A stretch of DNA of 64,000 bases from Glossina fuscipes (GCF_014805625.2 NW_023998414.1:4861067-4925066), one strand, 5' to 3'. Shown: positions 35,105 to 49,227, numbered from the stretch's first letter. Program-made: numbers and translations. Notes: generated by a model from the sequence alone, not told the origin.

Positions 35105-36180
35105 AACTTTTCTTTCGATTTTCTTCATTTCCGAATTTGACAGAGAGACTTTATTAACTCTGAAGTTTGTTGCTATAGTTTTGAAAAAAAGAAAAAAGAA
35201 AAAATTGGGGGACAATCTTTGAATAAATTTTGATAACACGATGAGCACGAGAAGAAACGCTTTGACTAAAAGTTCAGAAATTATAAGCATGTACGGAAGT
35301 AGACCAACATACATGGATAAAGTGACTTATGTACTCACGTTCATCAAGAACTGATACATTAGAAAGGCCAAAAAGCAAGGCGAATAGTAGTCGCAAGACT
35401 GCATCCTAGTCCTTTCCATAGAGAGAAATATCTATCAACAGTAATTGTGTACATAAAGCAAGTAACAAGCCGCAATTGCTCTCTTCTGGTTTGCACGCTC
35501 AACAGGGTTTCCGAAGGTCCAAATCTTAAATAAATGGCAAATTAATTTCGCTTCAAGGCTACGCTGTGAACTGTTTACCAGTGGTTACGCTAAGCGCGGC
35601 TAAGCTACGCAATAAGGGTCAAGCAGAATCGTAGTTCTATGCCGCTTCCCGCCTCACGTTTGCAACAGATCCACTAATTTCCATGTCGTTACAGTTCGTA
35701 ATACGATTTGTAATTTCTTTCACTTTTTGCTTTCGGTTCATTCATTCATCTCTTATCACTATTAACAAACAACAACTGCATGAATTCGTACTCTTACCGC
35801 TTCTCCCACAAAATAAGATGAAAATTGCCTTCAATTTAAGAGACATAGGCGAAGTGAAATTGTCTCGGGTTTTACCCTTTATTCAATTGGCTTTTAATAT
35901 ACAATCTTTTAAATTTCAAGAATAGGGCGAAGGATACTAAAAAAAAAGCAAGAAAAGACATTGCAGATAAAAAATAGTTTATTTCACTTATTTAGGCTTG
36001 TGCTTGACCTCTTCAACTATTTGAAAATATCTTTTGCTGATCTGAACGATTATCTTGTCTATATTATAGTGACAGGTTAACGGAGAAGTTCTGTGCTATT
36101 TTACTACCTGTATGCAGTGTTACTTGTGAGGTCAAGTCAAAGAGACAGAGTGCATTGTTTCGGGCGTTATTGCTTAGCAT

Positions 36181-36441
36181 ATGTCTCTCGTGGGATATAA
36201 GAGGATTACCTTCAACGCCCTTCATCAGTTAAAAGACTTTGCATATGGTATGAGTTGCAAAAAGGAAACAAGACTAATGATATTTTGGGGTCCATGTGGG
36301 AGAGTGACCAACATCCAACCATCTGTTGCAATTGCGAAGCAATTCGGCATTCAACGTTCGACTGCTGAGCGACACGTCAAACATCTTCAAATTCAAGGGT
36401 TTTATTTAAAACACGACCAAGAACTCCTCCATCAACCGTAA
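36181..36441 (+). pseudogene. Possible mariner-type N-terminal HTH remnant
   Basis: An 86-codon open frame contains AIAKQFGIQRSTAERHVKHL, which resembles the second helix-turn-helix of mariner transposases (xxxAxxxxVSxxTVxRHLKxxG). The rest shows no DDE catalytic segment. The match covers only about 25 residues, so it could be an old transposon fragment or chance. Confidence 0.3.
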
Positions 36442-37021
36442 AACCAGTAACCGTTGATTAATGTAAAATTTATTATATTCTCACTTGGACAAGGGAAAAA
36501 ATGAATCGGCGATCGATTCGAAATCAGTCAGTTGGTTAAATTTACTTAAATTTGCTTCATTTTCTCAACTCTTCGTTGCATATAATTTATTTATTTATTC
36601 TTTATGCCTTCCGCACATCAACATGAGTTGACTATATATGTTATATATTTCCATTTTTCCATGATTTTCTTAAACTCAAATTATTTGTGTTTCTTTCCAC
36701 CTGTTTCAGGATTGAATTTTTCGCATACAAACGTAATGAACAGAAAAATTAAAATAACAAACGAATATGCAACACAAAAAAAAAAAAGAAGAAAGAAGCA
36801 AAAACAAAACAAAAAAATGAAAAAAAAAAAAAAAAAACAAAACATAAAAATAGTAAAGAAAATCTCTCTTGATTCACACCGAAACGAATCAAGAAAAAAT
36901 AGTTTGCCTTTAAGCGAATCTTGAATACTCACCGTTACGGCATATTTATGAAATCCGCCAAGTTTTGCACGCATTTACTCGAAATACTTTGAATGGCATT
37001 TGCTTCAATTGGGCGGAGGAA

Positions 37022-37046
37022 GGGGATGGGGGCGGGGGGTCACGGG
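37022..37046 (+). other. G-quadruplex-forming motif
   Basis: Four G runs of 4, 5, 6 and 3 separated by AT, C and TCAC satisfy the G3+N1-7 rule on the plus strand. It stands out in an otherwise AT-rich intron; on the sense (minus) strand of pcs it is C-rich. Confidence 0.75.
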
Positions 37047-38022
37047 TTGAGACGCACATCAAATTTTGAAATGATTGCCATTCGAATCATTCCGTTTTTG
37101 TGACCACATCATAGGCATGTCCACTCCTTACCGCCATTTAATAATTCAAACTTAATCCTAATATTTGAAATACAGTAAATGAAAGAATGCCGGTCATACA
37201 TAGACGGGAAATTGGACCTAGGCAATGAAAGATCAGGCGATCATTGACGGGAAAATCGATTTACAAACTCATCCAAATTATCATCCAATATATCTTTGAA
37301 GCGCAATCATTATAATATATGTCCATCATTTATTGCTGGGCGTGGCAAATAGACCATATTGTAATAGCCTTTGAAATATCCGGATTGAAGGCTTTTTTTA
37401 TTATTCAAAAATGTGTTTATTTCAAAATATTTGATGGAATATTATTGACATAGAACCAAGCGTACATATAGATAAACACACACAAATACACACACACACA
37501 CACACAGAGGCAGACACACATACACCATACAAAATTAAACATTAATGAAGATATACGATTAATATCGTTTGTAAGGCATATTTTTGGGCGCCGCGAACGG
37601 CACGATGAAACTAGTATACCCGTAATATTCGATGGCGGCTATGAAAAAATGTTGAGCATATTAATTTATGTCGTATTTTGCTGATACGGTTGCTTTTGCC
37701 CGTTGGTGGTGAATAGCGTTTGTGCTCACATTCACATCATATAGATACTTTATCATGCAACATTAGTGTGTGCGGTTTTGCTTACTTGCAGTTCAATGAA
37801 CCGCCACGAGAACGCAAAATGTTTACGTTTAAGAGTAGTTGTGTGTCTGGGTATTCATATGCATGATTGTGTGTGGCTGACTAAATGCGAAATTGCGTTA
37901 CGTTATACACGTTTTCATAAAAAAGATGAACACAAATAGATGCACAGTTGAGTGGTTTCTATGATGTGCTTGCAGAAGAAAGACATCTTCGACACTATTC
38001 AAAACAGTAAAGTAGCAAAGAA

Positions 38023-38057
<35 letters not shown>

Positions 38058-38171
38058 AAAGAAGAAAATCACACCAACTTAACATTGCCTTGAATCGTGT
38101 CATTTGGCAAAAACAAAAAGAAGCCAAGAGTTTTTTTTTTTTCTTTTTGGCTTAACTCGAATCTGTTGACA

Positions 38172-38196
38172 TCTACTACTACTACTACTACTACTA
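38172..38196. repeat. (CTA)n microsatellite
   Basis: Eight CTA units. Confidence 0.9.
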
Positions 38197-41100
38197 TGTC
38201 AAAAATTGTAATAAAAAAATAATATTATTCGGCTTAAATATTCAATTTTGTAAATTTAAGCAGCCGCACTCACTGCATTCTATACAAACTTGTGCAGATT
38301 TCTTCCTTTCATTTCCCTCTGGCAAGAACTATTTTCGTTTTTAATCAAAAAAGAGTTCGATTCAGTCACTAGAAAAGGAACACCTCTCCGACAATGTTTA
38401 CTAATTATTCAAATTTATGTTTACTAAAATTCTTAACCGTATGAGTTTCGTTAACTTTGCTTGTCAACAAAAAACAAAAGCTTATGATGGGAAGAGAATA
38501 TTGCGTGCGATATGTTACCGATGACAGGAATTTATCGATTAATTCCCTTGCAATACAGATATTGACATTTTTGCGACCAGTTTGCCGAAGCTGTCGACGT
38601 ATAAAATTAAATTAAAATAAACCTCGCGTTGTTGTCGAGCAAACATCATTCGCAACACGCCTACGCTGTGCAGGCTTTAAACCATCCCGAAAATCGTCAT
38701 TGTCATCACAGAACTGTTGTGATGAATCGAGAACAGAGTCAATATTTTTGGTGAAATGGCCTGATCAATAAGCGAAGTGGCTGCCTTCTATCAAAGCCAT
38801 GGACAGAAAGTCGCAAAGACAATTAAAAACAAATGAAAACTAAAGGTCCGTAGCAGTGGCATCATACATTTGTTGCACTTTTCTTTTCTGAAAGGTAGAG
38901 ATCGGGGCCAAGCAAGCAAACAGCGAGGACTACTCGAAAAAATTGCATGCCTAGAATGCGGAATTTCGCAACATGCCACACAAACACACACAATAATGGA
39001 AAGGATTTGTCAAACAGCATTTGACAGTGAGGCAAGTTCAACCAAGACATTGCTTTCCAAGTATTTTGAATTGCTTTATACTTATGCCTATTTTCAAGAA
39101 GACAAAAAAGGAATTGTTCCTTAAATATGGCCTTGACTTTGAATCGAGACCACTCAAATTTATTCACAAAGTCCTTTCAAGTCTAAATTATGCGAAGCTC
39201 TCCGTCATTGTAATCAAGAGAGATAACGTGATAACGTGGAAAAAACGGCAGACGAAATGTATCCAGTTAGGTCGAATTAGGAAAGTAACCTGATTGTTTA
39301 AGTTCTTCTCTATATGAAATACGGTGATACTGAAGATATATATAAAAATTGCATAGTGAAGCTTTATTGAGTTTTTTTTTTTTTTCCATATTTGTACTCG
39401 GCAAGCGTGCATCGATCCGTCCTGTATGTGATTTATTTAACGGCTGTAGCTTGTTCTGGCATGTCGGTCTATGTGTATGCATGTGTTGCTACTCTATTTT
39501 TATGCTTGAAAAATGTGTGATGCACATGTTGTTTCATAATCGTCTCCTTTATATAAGTGAATTCATGTTGATAAATGCGTGCGTGTGTGTAGGTGTGTCT
39601 ATATACAAAATTAACTGCAACCATGTATATCAAATAGAAAAACGAGAAAATTGTTACAAAAATAATTTTATTATGTTTGATATAAAAAAACAAAAAAAAA
39701 AGGAAAAAGGAAAACTTTCAACTTGCCAATAACTGTGCCTCTATATGTGTGTAGAGTGGGCAAAGATATTTGAAGAAAGAATTTATTGAATATTTAATTA
39801 AAATTTCAAATATAAATGAAATATATTCGAAAATTATTGCTTTCATATCTTATTGTAGTCCCTGAACTTTAATTTTTATCCTCCGTTATTATGCGCCTTA
39901 TCGCAGGAGTGGGTATACCGATCCATTCTTTTGCCAAGCTTCGAAAAATGCAACAACAATGCAAATTTCTGCACTTTTCATGAACATAACCTTCTAACAG
40001 TCATATGCCGATTTTGTGACCGACCACTGGTCGTAAAAGAAGACAATTTGTCTTCTTGTCATAGTTTTTGTCGCCGTCTATCAAACGTGATATTCCGGAG
40101 CAATAGTCACCATAACACTTATTCACCGTTCACTGTAATCGGTTTGGGTTAAGTTGCGAAGACCGCAAAAAAAAATATATATATATATATATAAATAGAT
40201 AATGCTTGTGATTGCCTAGTGACATGTGACGTCATGTAATGTTGTTCATAATAGTGTTGTAAGTTGATCTTTGCATGGAGTTTTCGAGGTCGCGTATATT
40301 GAGTTGAAACATGTCGATATGGAAAGGAAGCGTCTTCCACCTTTTTTTTCTATAACAAATTGCTTAAAAAGCCTTTGGTGATCACACCTCGCCGTATTGA
40401 AAAATAAAATTGTTTAGTTACAAGCATTTGCCTTCTTTTCGCGCGAAAGCCTAAGTTCAGTGCAATTTCTGATCAATAACAGTCGCGGTACATGATTTTA
40501 AGAGTCCTTTTTAATATTAAGTTAACATCGCATAAGAAGTGTGTGACGGATTAGATCGTAGGGTAGATCTTGAAAAATTTCTAACTTCTTTCTTATGCAT
40601 TTCGAAGGTGTCGCCAGATCCGAAAGTAGCGATTTTTTTGTCACTGAAAACCATTGCAGCTTCAGCAGCTTTGATGCTACTGCAAACCAAATACATAAAT
40701 ATTAAGCGGATTTCTGTTTTTTCAACGGCAAAAGCTTTTTTCAATTTTTTTATTTGAGTTTACTGCATTTCATCCCATTTTTCACACTCGACTACAAACA
40801 AATTCAATGATAAGTGAATGCGATATAAAAATGATTGAATATCTTGGTAAAGTCTTCTTGATCCGAATGTCAGGAATGCCTTGTGACATTGTCCATGTTC
40901 ACTTTATTTGAATTTTTAAGTATAAAAGTTTCAAGGCATCGCATTGTCTAGTGGCGTAAGCAATTTAAAATAATTGATCGCCTTCTTAAAAAAGTTTTCA
41001 AGGCCCATAGGTATAGGTTTTCCAAAAAATATTAGTATTCCTGTCTGCCATGTAAGAGATGTTGCAGCAGAGAGTCGCATAGAGATAATCGGGCAAATAA

Positions 41101-42889
41101 ATTTTCCTAAATCAATCGTTATTGTACCCCAATGTCGAATTTTACATTAGATAGCCAACTACGCGTTTTGTAAATAGTCATAAATCTACGAAAAGTTTGG
41201 CTTTGGCGGGCGATGTTGCGCTTAGCGGCCAGAAACATTTTAAATATCGAAATGTCTAGTAAAAGATCGAATCATTAATTACCACAAGATATTTTGACCG
41301 CGGAAATCTATCCAAAGGAACTCTTATGACGCTATTACGCTTGACTTGTCCAAGCAAAGGAGTCCTTTTTTCTACTATATAGGAATTTGCGTATATTCAC
41401 ACATACTCTACAAAGCTAAATACAAAATAAACAACATTAATGACCAAATCTCATTTCATAACAACAACAAAAGCAACAACAGATCGATGGACGAAAACAG
41501 TTCAAGATTAAAAAATTACAAAATCAAAATACTTTTCATTATTCATTTCAGCTAAAATACTTTATTGATTCTTCGGCTGAGATTGAAAAATCGATCGATC
41601 GATTGTCATTATATTTTTTGCGTAAAGATTCTGAATCGTCGACCTTAATTATTAAATAATAGATTTTCATTACATATGACAGTTTTATTTAAAATTACAT
41701 CACTGCTTGGCTTACTCATGTAAATGGATAGCCTTTTAGTCTGTGTTCGTTTGTTCCCACTCGTGCAACCACTTTTCTTATTGTTATTATTTAATTCACA
41801 TATATATGTATATATGACTTAATTTTTTTTTTTTTTTATTTTTAATTTCACTGCAAAGGTTTTACTTTTCTCATATTTGCCGCCGCTTTACTACCAATTC
41901 TCTTATTGTCTGTTTTTTTGCTATGCTCTCAACCATCGCTGGAGGGTATATTAATTTTATTGTTTCTTTTGTGATATCAAATAGTCAGCTTTCAAAATCT
42001 TAATTCCTGAATAAATGTAAATGTTTGAATGGTTGTAATCATATTCAAGGACAGCATGGCACGTAAGATGATGCGTACGGGAAGCAGCCCGAAATTACAC
42101 AATCGGAACAGGGGGAATCATTTAATTAGCGCAGCCCACGCTGGAGCAGTCGTCCGGGGACTAGTGAGCATTCCATAATTCATTGTTAAAATGAGTTAAG
42201 TGGTCTTGCGGAAGAAGAATTGACTTTTATATGGAAGCAAGTCTAAGTTTTGATAGATAATTTCCAAACAACTTGTTGGGTCAAGTTCAAAGTTCTTAAG
42301 CAATGCGACGGATTAAAATTAGACGAATTATTTCGTAGTAGGACAGCTTTCTCTGTTAATATTCGAAGAGCTTGTGTTTGTCTGCGTTGCAAAGCCATTC
42401 GACCTCCAGCTTTTAATTGCATCCACTAAAGGAATTTGTAGCTCTAACATTTCGTAGTTCACCCACGTTTCGGTAAAGCGTTTTTAAAATTAAAATACGT
42501 CTGCTATTCGATTATTTTACCACAAGAAATTTGACACTTTTCCTATTTCACGGTCGCCTAATATAAACTTTCAAAAAGTATGCTTTCATCAAAATGACAC
42601 ACAAAGCACACAACACAAGTAAAGCAATAAATTTTGCCAGCTCTGTACTTTAGTTTGCTTATACATCGTAGTTATCGTATTGTTGGCTATTATTGCGTCA
42701 TGCATTGATTTACTATAACTTACACCGCAAACTGTTACGATTTGAAGATGTAATGCTTTCTCTAAACGAATAAACATCAAAAGTCCGCAAAGGATATAGA
42801 TCGGCATTTTTCGTAAAGGTCATCCATAAATACTCGATGAATACTAAACGATTCGTCTCAAGCCGAACGTATACTTTCTATACTATTGT

Positions 42890-42985
42890 TATATGTTATA
42901 ACACTCGTGGCAGATCGTGTATCGATCGATTCAGAATCATTTTAAAATCGTTTTTAGTGTGTCTCTCCGTCCGTCCGTCTGCTGT
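42890..42985 (+). repeat. Dispersed repeat A, fragment
   Basis: Contains TCGATCGATTCAGAATCATT followed about 20 bases later by GTGTCTCTCCGTCCGTCCGT, the central pair of repeat-A motifs in order and close to the usual spacing. Confidence 0.5.
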
Positions 42986-43389
42986 AAGGCGTTATTTATT
43001 TATTTATTTATTTTTTTTTTGAAATATGACCAATCACTGAGAAGATGTCCCCCACACGCTTAACACTACGACGATCAGAAAGCGGTGAGGAAAGAAAAAG
43101 AGAGATGAAGTGACCGCAACCACGTCGGGGCGTGGCCATGTGATAAGTGTTGTACCTTTTCCTACTAAGCATACACTATGGTGTATATTGAGATATTCAG
43201 CCAAGAGGTCGCAGTCTTCACGAATTGGTTTTCACGATTGGATAAACTATTTTTGCGACAACTCCTCATAGGACGTTTTATTTTGAATAGGGAAATTCTC
43301 GATGGAAATCGCTGACTAATGATAGTGAATAGTTGTAAAATATTAAAAGTTGGATGGGCTGGCGTCTTGAATCTCCTCATATATAACTG

Positions 43390-43860
43390 TTCCTGTCAAA
43401 AGTGAACCTTTACATGGTAAAATGATGCAATCTTCAACGTTTCACAGTAAGGACTGGCCTGTAGCAGTATTTGGGCATATACCAAACTGTGTATAAAATG
43501 TTGGCACATTTGCGTCAGTTACATCTACTTCTTGTTCTCCGCTCCGTGTAGTGGCGCCCATGAAAATCAAGCCCGTATATCATGTAAATTATCCCATAAT
43601 AGGAATTTGGGCTACGCAGGTCCATTTTGTGGACTTCATTTTTAGTAATGTAGAAAGAAGATAAGGTCATAAACAATAAGGTTTTCAATAAGAAGATTAA
43701 TTGTATATACTCTCACTTTATAGTTTGGGCCCCTCTCCCCAACACAGGGTCTTCCATTAATGGAGAGAGCCACGAAGCCAATGAAGTGTGGTGTGTAGGG
43801 TATCTAATCATAACAATAGCCTTGTCCGACTATAATATTCTTATTTGTTCTTATTGTGGT
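43390..43860 (+). repeat. Dispersed repeat B, divergent copy
   Basis: Starts with GTGAACCTTTACATGGTAAA, similar to GAACCTTTATGTGATAAAAA near 33146, and ends with TGTAGGGTATCTAATCATAA, GCCTTGTCCGACTATAATAT and a CTTATTTGTT tail, a diverged form of the repeat-B terminus. The middle is not recognisably conserved with the other copies. Confidence 0.4.
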
Positions 43861-44429
43861 TAACCTTTCGTTGTTTAATGTTAATTGTTGTTGTTTAAAG
43901 TGTATGTAAAATTTCAATTTAAAAATTTTCCATTCCTTGCAATCCATTTAATCATGATTGTTGGTTGTTCATGTAGAAAGGTTATTTCTGGTTTCAATGC
44001 AAGCTTAAGTTTCGTAATAAATATAACAATTATATGGAAAGGGAGTAATTTTTACTCAATTGAATACTTCACTTTTAACCAATGAAGAATGAAGGAAAGT
44101 ATTTTCGCTATCTTCTCATCTATTGATATCATCTTCGTCGTCGTCATAACTAATTGTTTGTTGTTCGCTTCGAAAGCAAAACAATCGACATAAAAGAAAG
44201 ATATTCTTGATCAATGTAAATGTGTCAATGTGTGTGCAGTGTTCATTTGCTTGGCTAATTGCCAGTTGAATTCATGATCAGTTTACCTATAAAGCATATT
44301 TGATTAATTTGAAATCCTTTTCTTTTCTAATAGCAAAAAAAAAAAAAGAAACAAAAAAAATAAATGACTTTTCTCGATAACAAGCTAAAGCGATCGTCTG
44401 AAGGATTCACCTACGATTCATAAAAAGGG

Positions 44430-44800
44430 GATATAAAAATATCAAGCAAGCACACGCAGTTTTTAATCTGTGCAATCACAGGGAAGGAGTTGCCACCAGA
44501 GTTTCAGGAGCAGTAGATTACCTTGCTATCCTATCCGCAGGAGTAGCCGATGAGATAAGAACCGTCACCATCACCAAGTCTGTGCTCGCGGACTCAAATC
44601 TCAGTGCCGTAGAGTGTACTTTGATAGTTACTACAGTGAGTATTGAACCTATTAGGACATAACACTTATCGATTGGGCACACAGATCCACTAGGCTGCAG
44701 CCATCTCCCTATACCATTCCCCTTCTACACTTCTTCTTCTTCCTCGTCACCACCGTGTTACACGGGGGACACGTGGACATCCCGTCACTGATTGATCGTT
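44430..44800 (+). other. GC-richer island with TATA box and open frame; possible solo LTR or hidden exon
   Basis: TATAAAAA lies at 44432-44439 and an initiator-like GCAGTTT about 26 bases downstream. From there a plus-strand frame runs open for roughly 60 codons without an ATG (VATRVSGAVDYLAILSAGVA and on) to a TAA near 44660, with a donor-like CA|GTGAGT at about 44634. Further on is the hairpin CCGTGTTACACGG at 44753-44765. Base composition is near half G+C in the densest line, unlike the surroundings. I recognise no protein. A solo LTR or another retroelement piece fits best, but no matching second LTR or primer-binding site was identified. Confidence 0.3.
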
Positions 44801-45938
44801 TAGGAAAAACGTACGCTTCGTTTTATAATGCAATCAAGTACGTTCACCTACAGTTATATATAAGTCACGTACTCGTAAACAATGAAAGAGTTGATACAAT
44901 TGGTTAAATGCCCTACTTGCTGCTTACGTATATAAGAAGATTCAAGTTGTTCTCTTTTTGGTGACTTTCTTTTTAAATTCTGGACCGAAATTATTAATAA
45001 ATTGCTAGCATGCAGGCACAAGCTTGCCACAAAAATGTCGTATTATGAGCTGTAGCTGTGTCAAAAATGAATCGAGATATATACGTTACAAATATCCGTC
45101 TATTCGCAGTGACTTCGATTTTATGCAGTATGATGGCAACTACGTGCCTTTTGGATATTCGTGAAAGTTAAGTCCCCCCTTGAATGCATGTGGAAATTGT
45201 GGAAATTAGATAAATTTATAAGCTACGCTAGTATGATCTGAAAGTCTCGAAACTCTATAGAAACTCTGCTTAAATGTTGTTAAAGGTAAGCTAATCCTAC
45301 CATTATTAGTTTCGATGGATGCTCAATTTTATTTTCGGCATTAACGGTTCTCTTTAACTGTACTATTGACATTTGCACTTTGAATATCGCATCGCATCTG
45401 TCGTTCACATTCGTGTAACACTAGTCCTTGAAGTAAACGCGGAGAGCAAGGCCAGTCCTTGTTAACCTTGCTCTCTTCTAGCACAGAGCGCAGCTTATTC
45501 AAAGCCCAAAATAACTTCAATAGCCTAAAGATACTTATGTTTTATTTGTCATCCTATCTGACGAATTTTGCTTTCTCGTAGACAGCAACGCTGACTTATT
45601 CCACATCCCAATTGTTTACATTTATTGTCAATACATTTTAGAGCTTTACCTTTGTCTTAAAGGAAAGCTTTTACAATAAAATTTCTATAAGAAATTCTGT
45701 GTGCGGTATATTCTCATCTTAAGAGAAGCATTACATATTTGCTTATGCTTATGGAATGAAGTGAAATTCAATCAATCGATTGTCGTAAGATCGCGTGAAT
45801 TGTTTATCACGAATTGATTTGGAAAAGTCAGCTCAACCGCATAATAAGTAAAAAATTTCGTTACTTTAATGTTAACTTTCTGTAGACCATGAAGTAATTC
45901 TGAGAAATGCACACGGGACGATAATCCAAATGTGAACT

Positions 45939-46180
45939 GTGACGGGAACTGTTAAGAAATCTAGAGGGATTGGATCAATTAGTGATCTTAAGCAGTTCGG
46001 CCGTACATCAGCACAAAGCTTAGATGTAATTCGTGAGAGTACTACTGAGAGTGTAAGTCGGCGTCATTGCCAAGAATTGGATATTACGGCAAAGTCTGTA
46101 CAGCACAAAAATCAATTGACTCAAGAACCGAATGAAGTCTACCGTTTGTTAAAAACGTTAAGCTGGACGTGGGTATCATG
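45939..46180 (+). pseudogene. Transposase N-terminal HTH remnant (mariner/Tc superfamily)
   Basis: The open frame reads GSISDLKQFGRTS, DVIRESTTESVSRRHCQELD and HKNQLTQEPNEV. These match, in order, the family blocks GSVxDxxRSGRPR, ENIxAVRESVEEDPxxSIRRRxxQLGIS and PYKIQLTQELKPxD of transposases that pair with the LDFFLWG-type C-terminus seen at 34.7 kb. About 15 residues between the HTH and the KIQLTQE block (the HRILxKDLxLxP part) are missing, and no DDE catalytic residues follow. The open frame continues to 46277, but its last third matches nothing. Confidence 0.6.
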
Positions 46181-49100
46181 GATGCTTGTTCGCGGTATAC
46201 GCATAATGCCTATCAATCAGGTCGCTCCTCTCAGCCTGCGGCACGTGCCTCCCTCTCCCTCTGACCATCATGTATAATGCTATAATGTACTGGTCATGAT
46301 CCGATGATGAAAAATTTATAAATATTATCAAAAAAATGCCGTGGATGAACCCTTTAACTATCGGGTGAACATAATGTCAAATCGTCCCTTGGACTTGCCC
46401 ATAATCAATTGTCAACTTTAGACGATCGATCTGAACTAGTTTTTCTTACTTATTTGATGCTTGCATAAAATGTAATCCTAACAATAACATGTATTGGCTG
46501 TCGAATCGTTTAAGTTCAAATTTGTTTTTGAGTTCGGTATCATTTCTTGCTCAACTCAACCTGTTGGAATTGTTAAATATTATCTGTTCTAAATCTCTGA
46601 AAGCAATCGTTAATCAATTATATAAAAAGATTAAATGTCTGCGATAACGAGGCAAATGCGTGTGCAGGCTAATAGCTCAGTTTATATAGTTATATACATA
46701 CATATATATATTTTTTTCTTGTCATTTGGAAAGAAACATAGCAACGCATTCGAGACAATGTCAGCTTAATAACATTATAAAAACTATTTATGTCTGTATG
46801 TTTTCATACCTAAGAGTATAACTAAGACTTGGGCTCAAGTATCTGTTGAATGATTCAAGTAATTAACGCGGATACACGTACGGGCAGTGAAACACAGGCG
46901 CACACGTACATACGAAACACATGCAAACGCGCATAAACATACTTGTTGTTAAACACTAAATTAGTTAGTTGACGTTAAATCCTCTAAATGAAAAAAAAAA
47001 AAAAAATAATAATAACGAGTCATATTAAATGCTTCCCCACTGTACAAAAAATTTATTATATTGTCTTATAACAAAGTTCAGCACCTTACTAACCGATTAA
47101 TACCGAAAGAGACTAACAAAAAAAATTAATAAATAAATAAATAAATAGATAAAAATAAACAATGAATATCGCAACTGAAGTAAGTCCCAGTTCATATAAA
47201 TATTGAAAAAAAAAAAATTTCGTTTTTTTCACTTATTTTCTAAGGCCAGGTTAAGCAGAAAAATGCATGTTTTCAACGCATAAATACGTTGCTGCTTATG
47301 TTATTGTTATTATTGTTGTTATTGCAATTCCATTGAATATTTAAAACTAACAACAACTAGCATATAATAATGTTATTTGACATTTTCATCACGTTTCCTA
47401 TACGGTCTATACGGCAGGCATTAGTTGTAAAAGCGCATGCGCACCTTCCCACCCGCTTCAATGAGTAAAATGTTTTCATAATTGCAAGTGTTTTGTATAT
47501 ACACAAAATATTTAGTTATTATGGATACTAAGCACATTTTGAGTGCTTAATAAAATTTTCTGTACCCTTACCACATCATGTCGATATACTAAGTTCTCTA
47601 CATCGATACATGCAAGTCTCCACTTGATAGAAATTCTCGAAATTGAAAATTGAAACGGAAGACTGCAAGTTTGATTGATTTCTACAAATAGTTTTAGATA
47701 TGTTAGTAATTCGTTTATATTACAATAAAAATAAAATAATTAAAGTTTTGATCACATCTTTCATCAAAAATATTATAAATCCTAGTTAATGGCTAAGCAA
47801 TAGCAATTCCTAGGCAGAGAAATTTCGAAAATCGTCACGAATCGACACAACTTAGCATTGATATCGTACGCATCGGAATCCATTCGATCTTATTTATCAT
47901 AGATCTACACTATGCATTGCTTGCTTTGCTGGCTAAGACGTTAGCCTAATCAATGGTGCGAGTTAGCTTGCAATCTTGAAGCCTGAATCAATGCATTACG
48001 ATCTTTTCATAGGCGATCATATTCACCTCCTATTTCTATTCGTGAAGTTGTATTATTATAAATCATAATTCTGTTTAATTACATTAATTATTTAATTATA
48101 AATATTTTTTTAATTAACATTAGGAATCGATTCTTTATTTTTAATCCTGATGAAATGACATAAATCGTTTTACTATGTATTTCGTTCTGTTTAATTGCGA
48201 TTAACATATGGGCAAGAGGGACGACGAGCGAAGAGAATAATTCGGCTGTAGGTGAGAGTATCGCTACTGACCTTAATTTGTCAATTACTTATTGTTTTGA
48301 GGAACTTGAAATTTATGCAACTATTTTCTAAAGTATTTTTGAGAGAATTCGATTTCTCAGATATTTATTGACTTAATAATGTTCTACAAAAGTGGGCAAA
48401 ACAATCGTTTCATTGATTGACGAAGCTCGATGAGGGTCGCTCTCCTATACAGCGTTTCTTATTGCGAATGTCAGAAAACGATTCGCTCGAAAACAAGATT
48501 GAAAGATTCCATTCCACTTAGCTTAAATAGAAAGTGCTCAAGCGAGTTTTATTGCAAGAATATTGAATACACAATTTTCTTGCTTGTTGCGTAACTAAAA
48601 GTTACTGTGGTGTGCTGATGATGATGATGATGACGCCCTCTGCCAAAACTGCGATCGTAATTGAAAACTTCAACTTTTTATCTTTAGCATTGCTTGCAAT
48701 GATGAAGCACTTGAACACTTTTCAATGGGCTTTGTCAAAACTTTATCCTCATCCTTTTACGTAGTTACAGTTTAAATCGACTCCACTCTCTCACCTTTTA
48801 TTTCAATTCAATTTAAAGCAGTTAAGCTAAATTTTAACCGGCTGCTGTATGCAGTAGCGCAAATGCATTTTGTGTATACGATAGCGGACATTTGTCCGTC
48901 TTGAGATTTATATCATATATACACGCGCACACGCATACATTACATTCTAGACATGCTCGCCTGAATGCATTTCAATTCAATTTGAATTGCGTTTGCAATG
49001 AAATTATTTCGATGGAGCTTTGCGTGCGCATTTTTTATGTTGCCAGTCAAGATTCTTGTCTAGTTATTGCTATGTCAATTATTGTCAGCAATTTTGTTTT

Positions 49101-49227
49101 ATTTTGATTTAAGATAATCGTTCTCTCGTCTTTAAAACAATGCATCTCTAAAACTTGATTTCTTTGCGGACAATCATTGCGATAACTCGTCAAAATTAAA
49201 TCAACTTAATTAATTATACCTAAAGGA

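Noticed and set aside
39349..39732. 127-codon plus-strand open frame
   Set aside because: It begins in a poly-T run and ends in a poly-A run; composition explains the length and no domain is seen.
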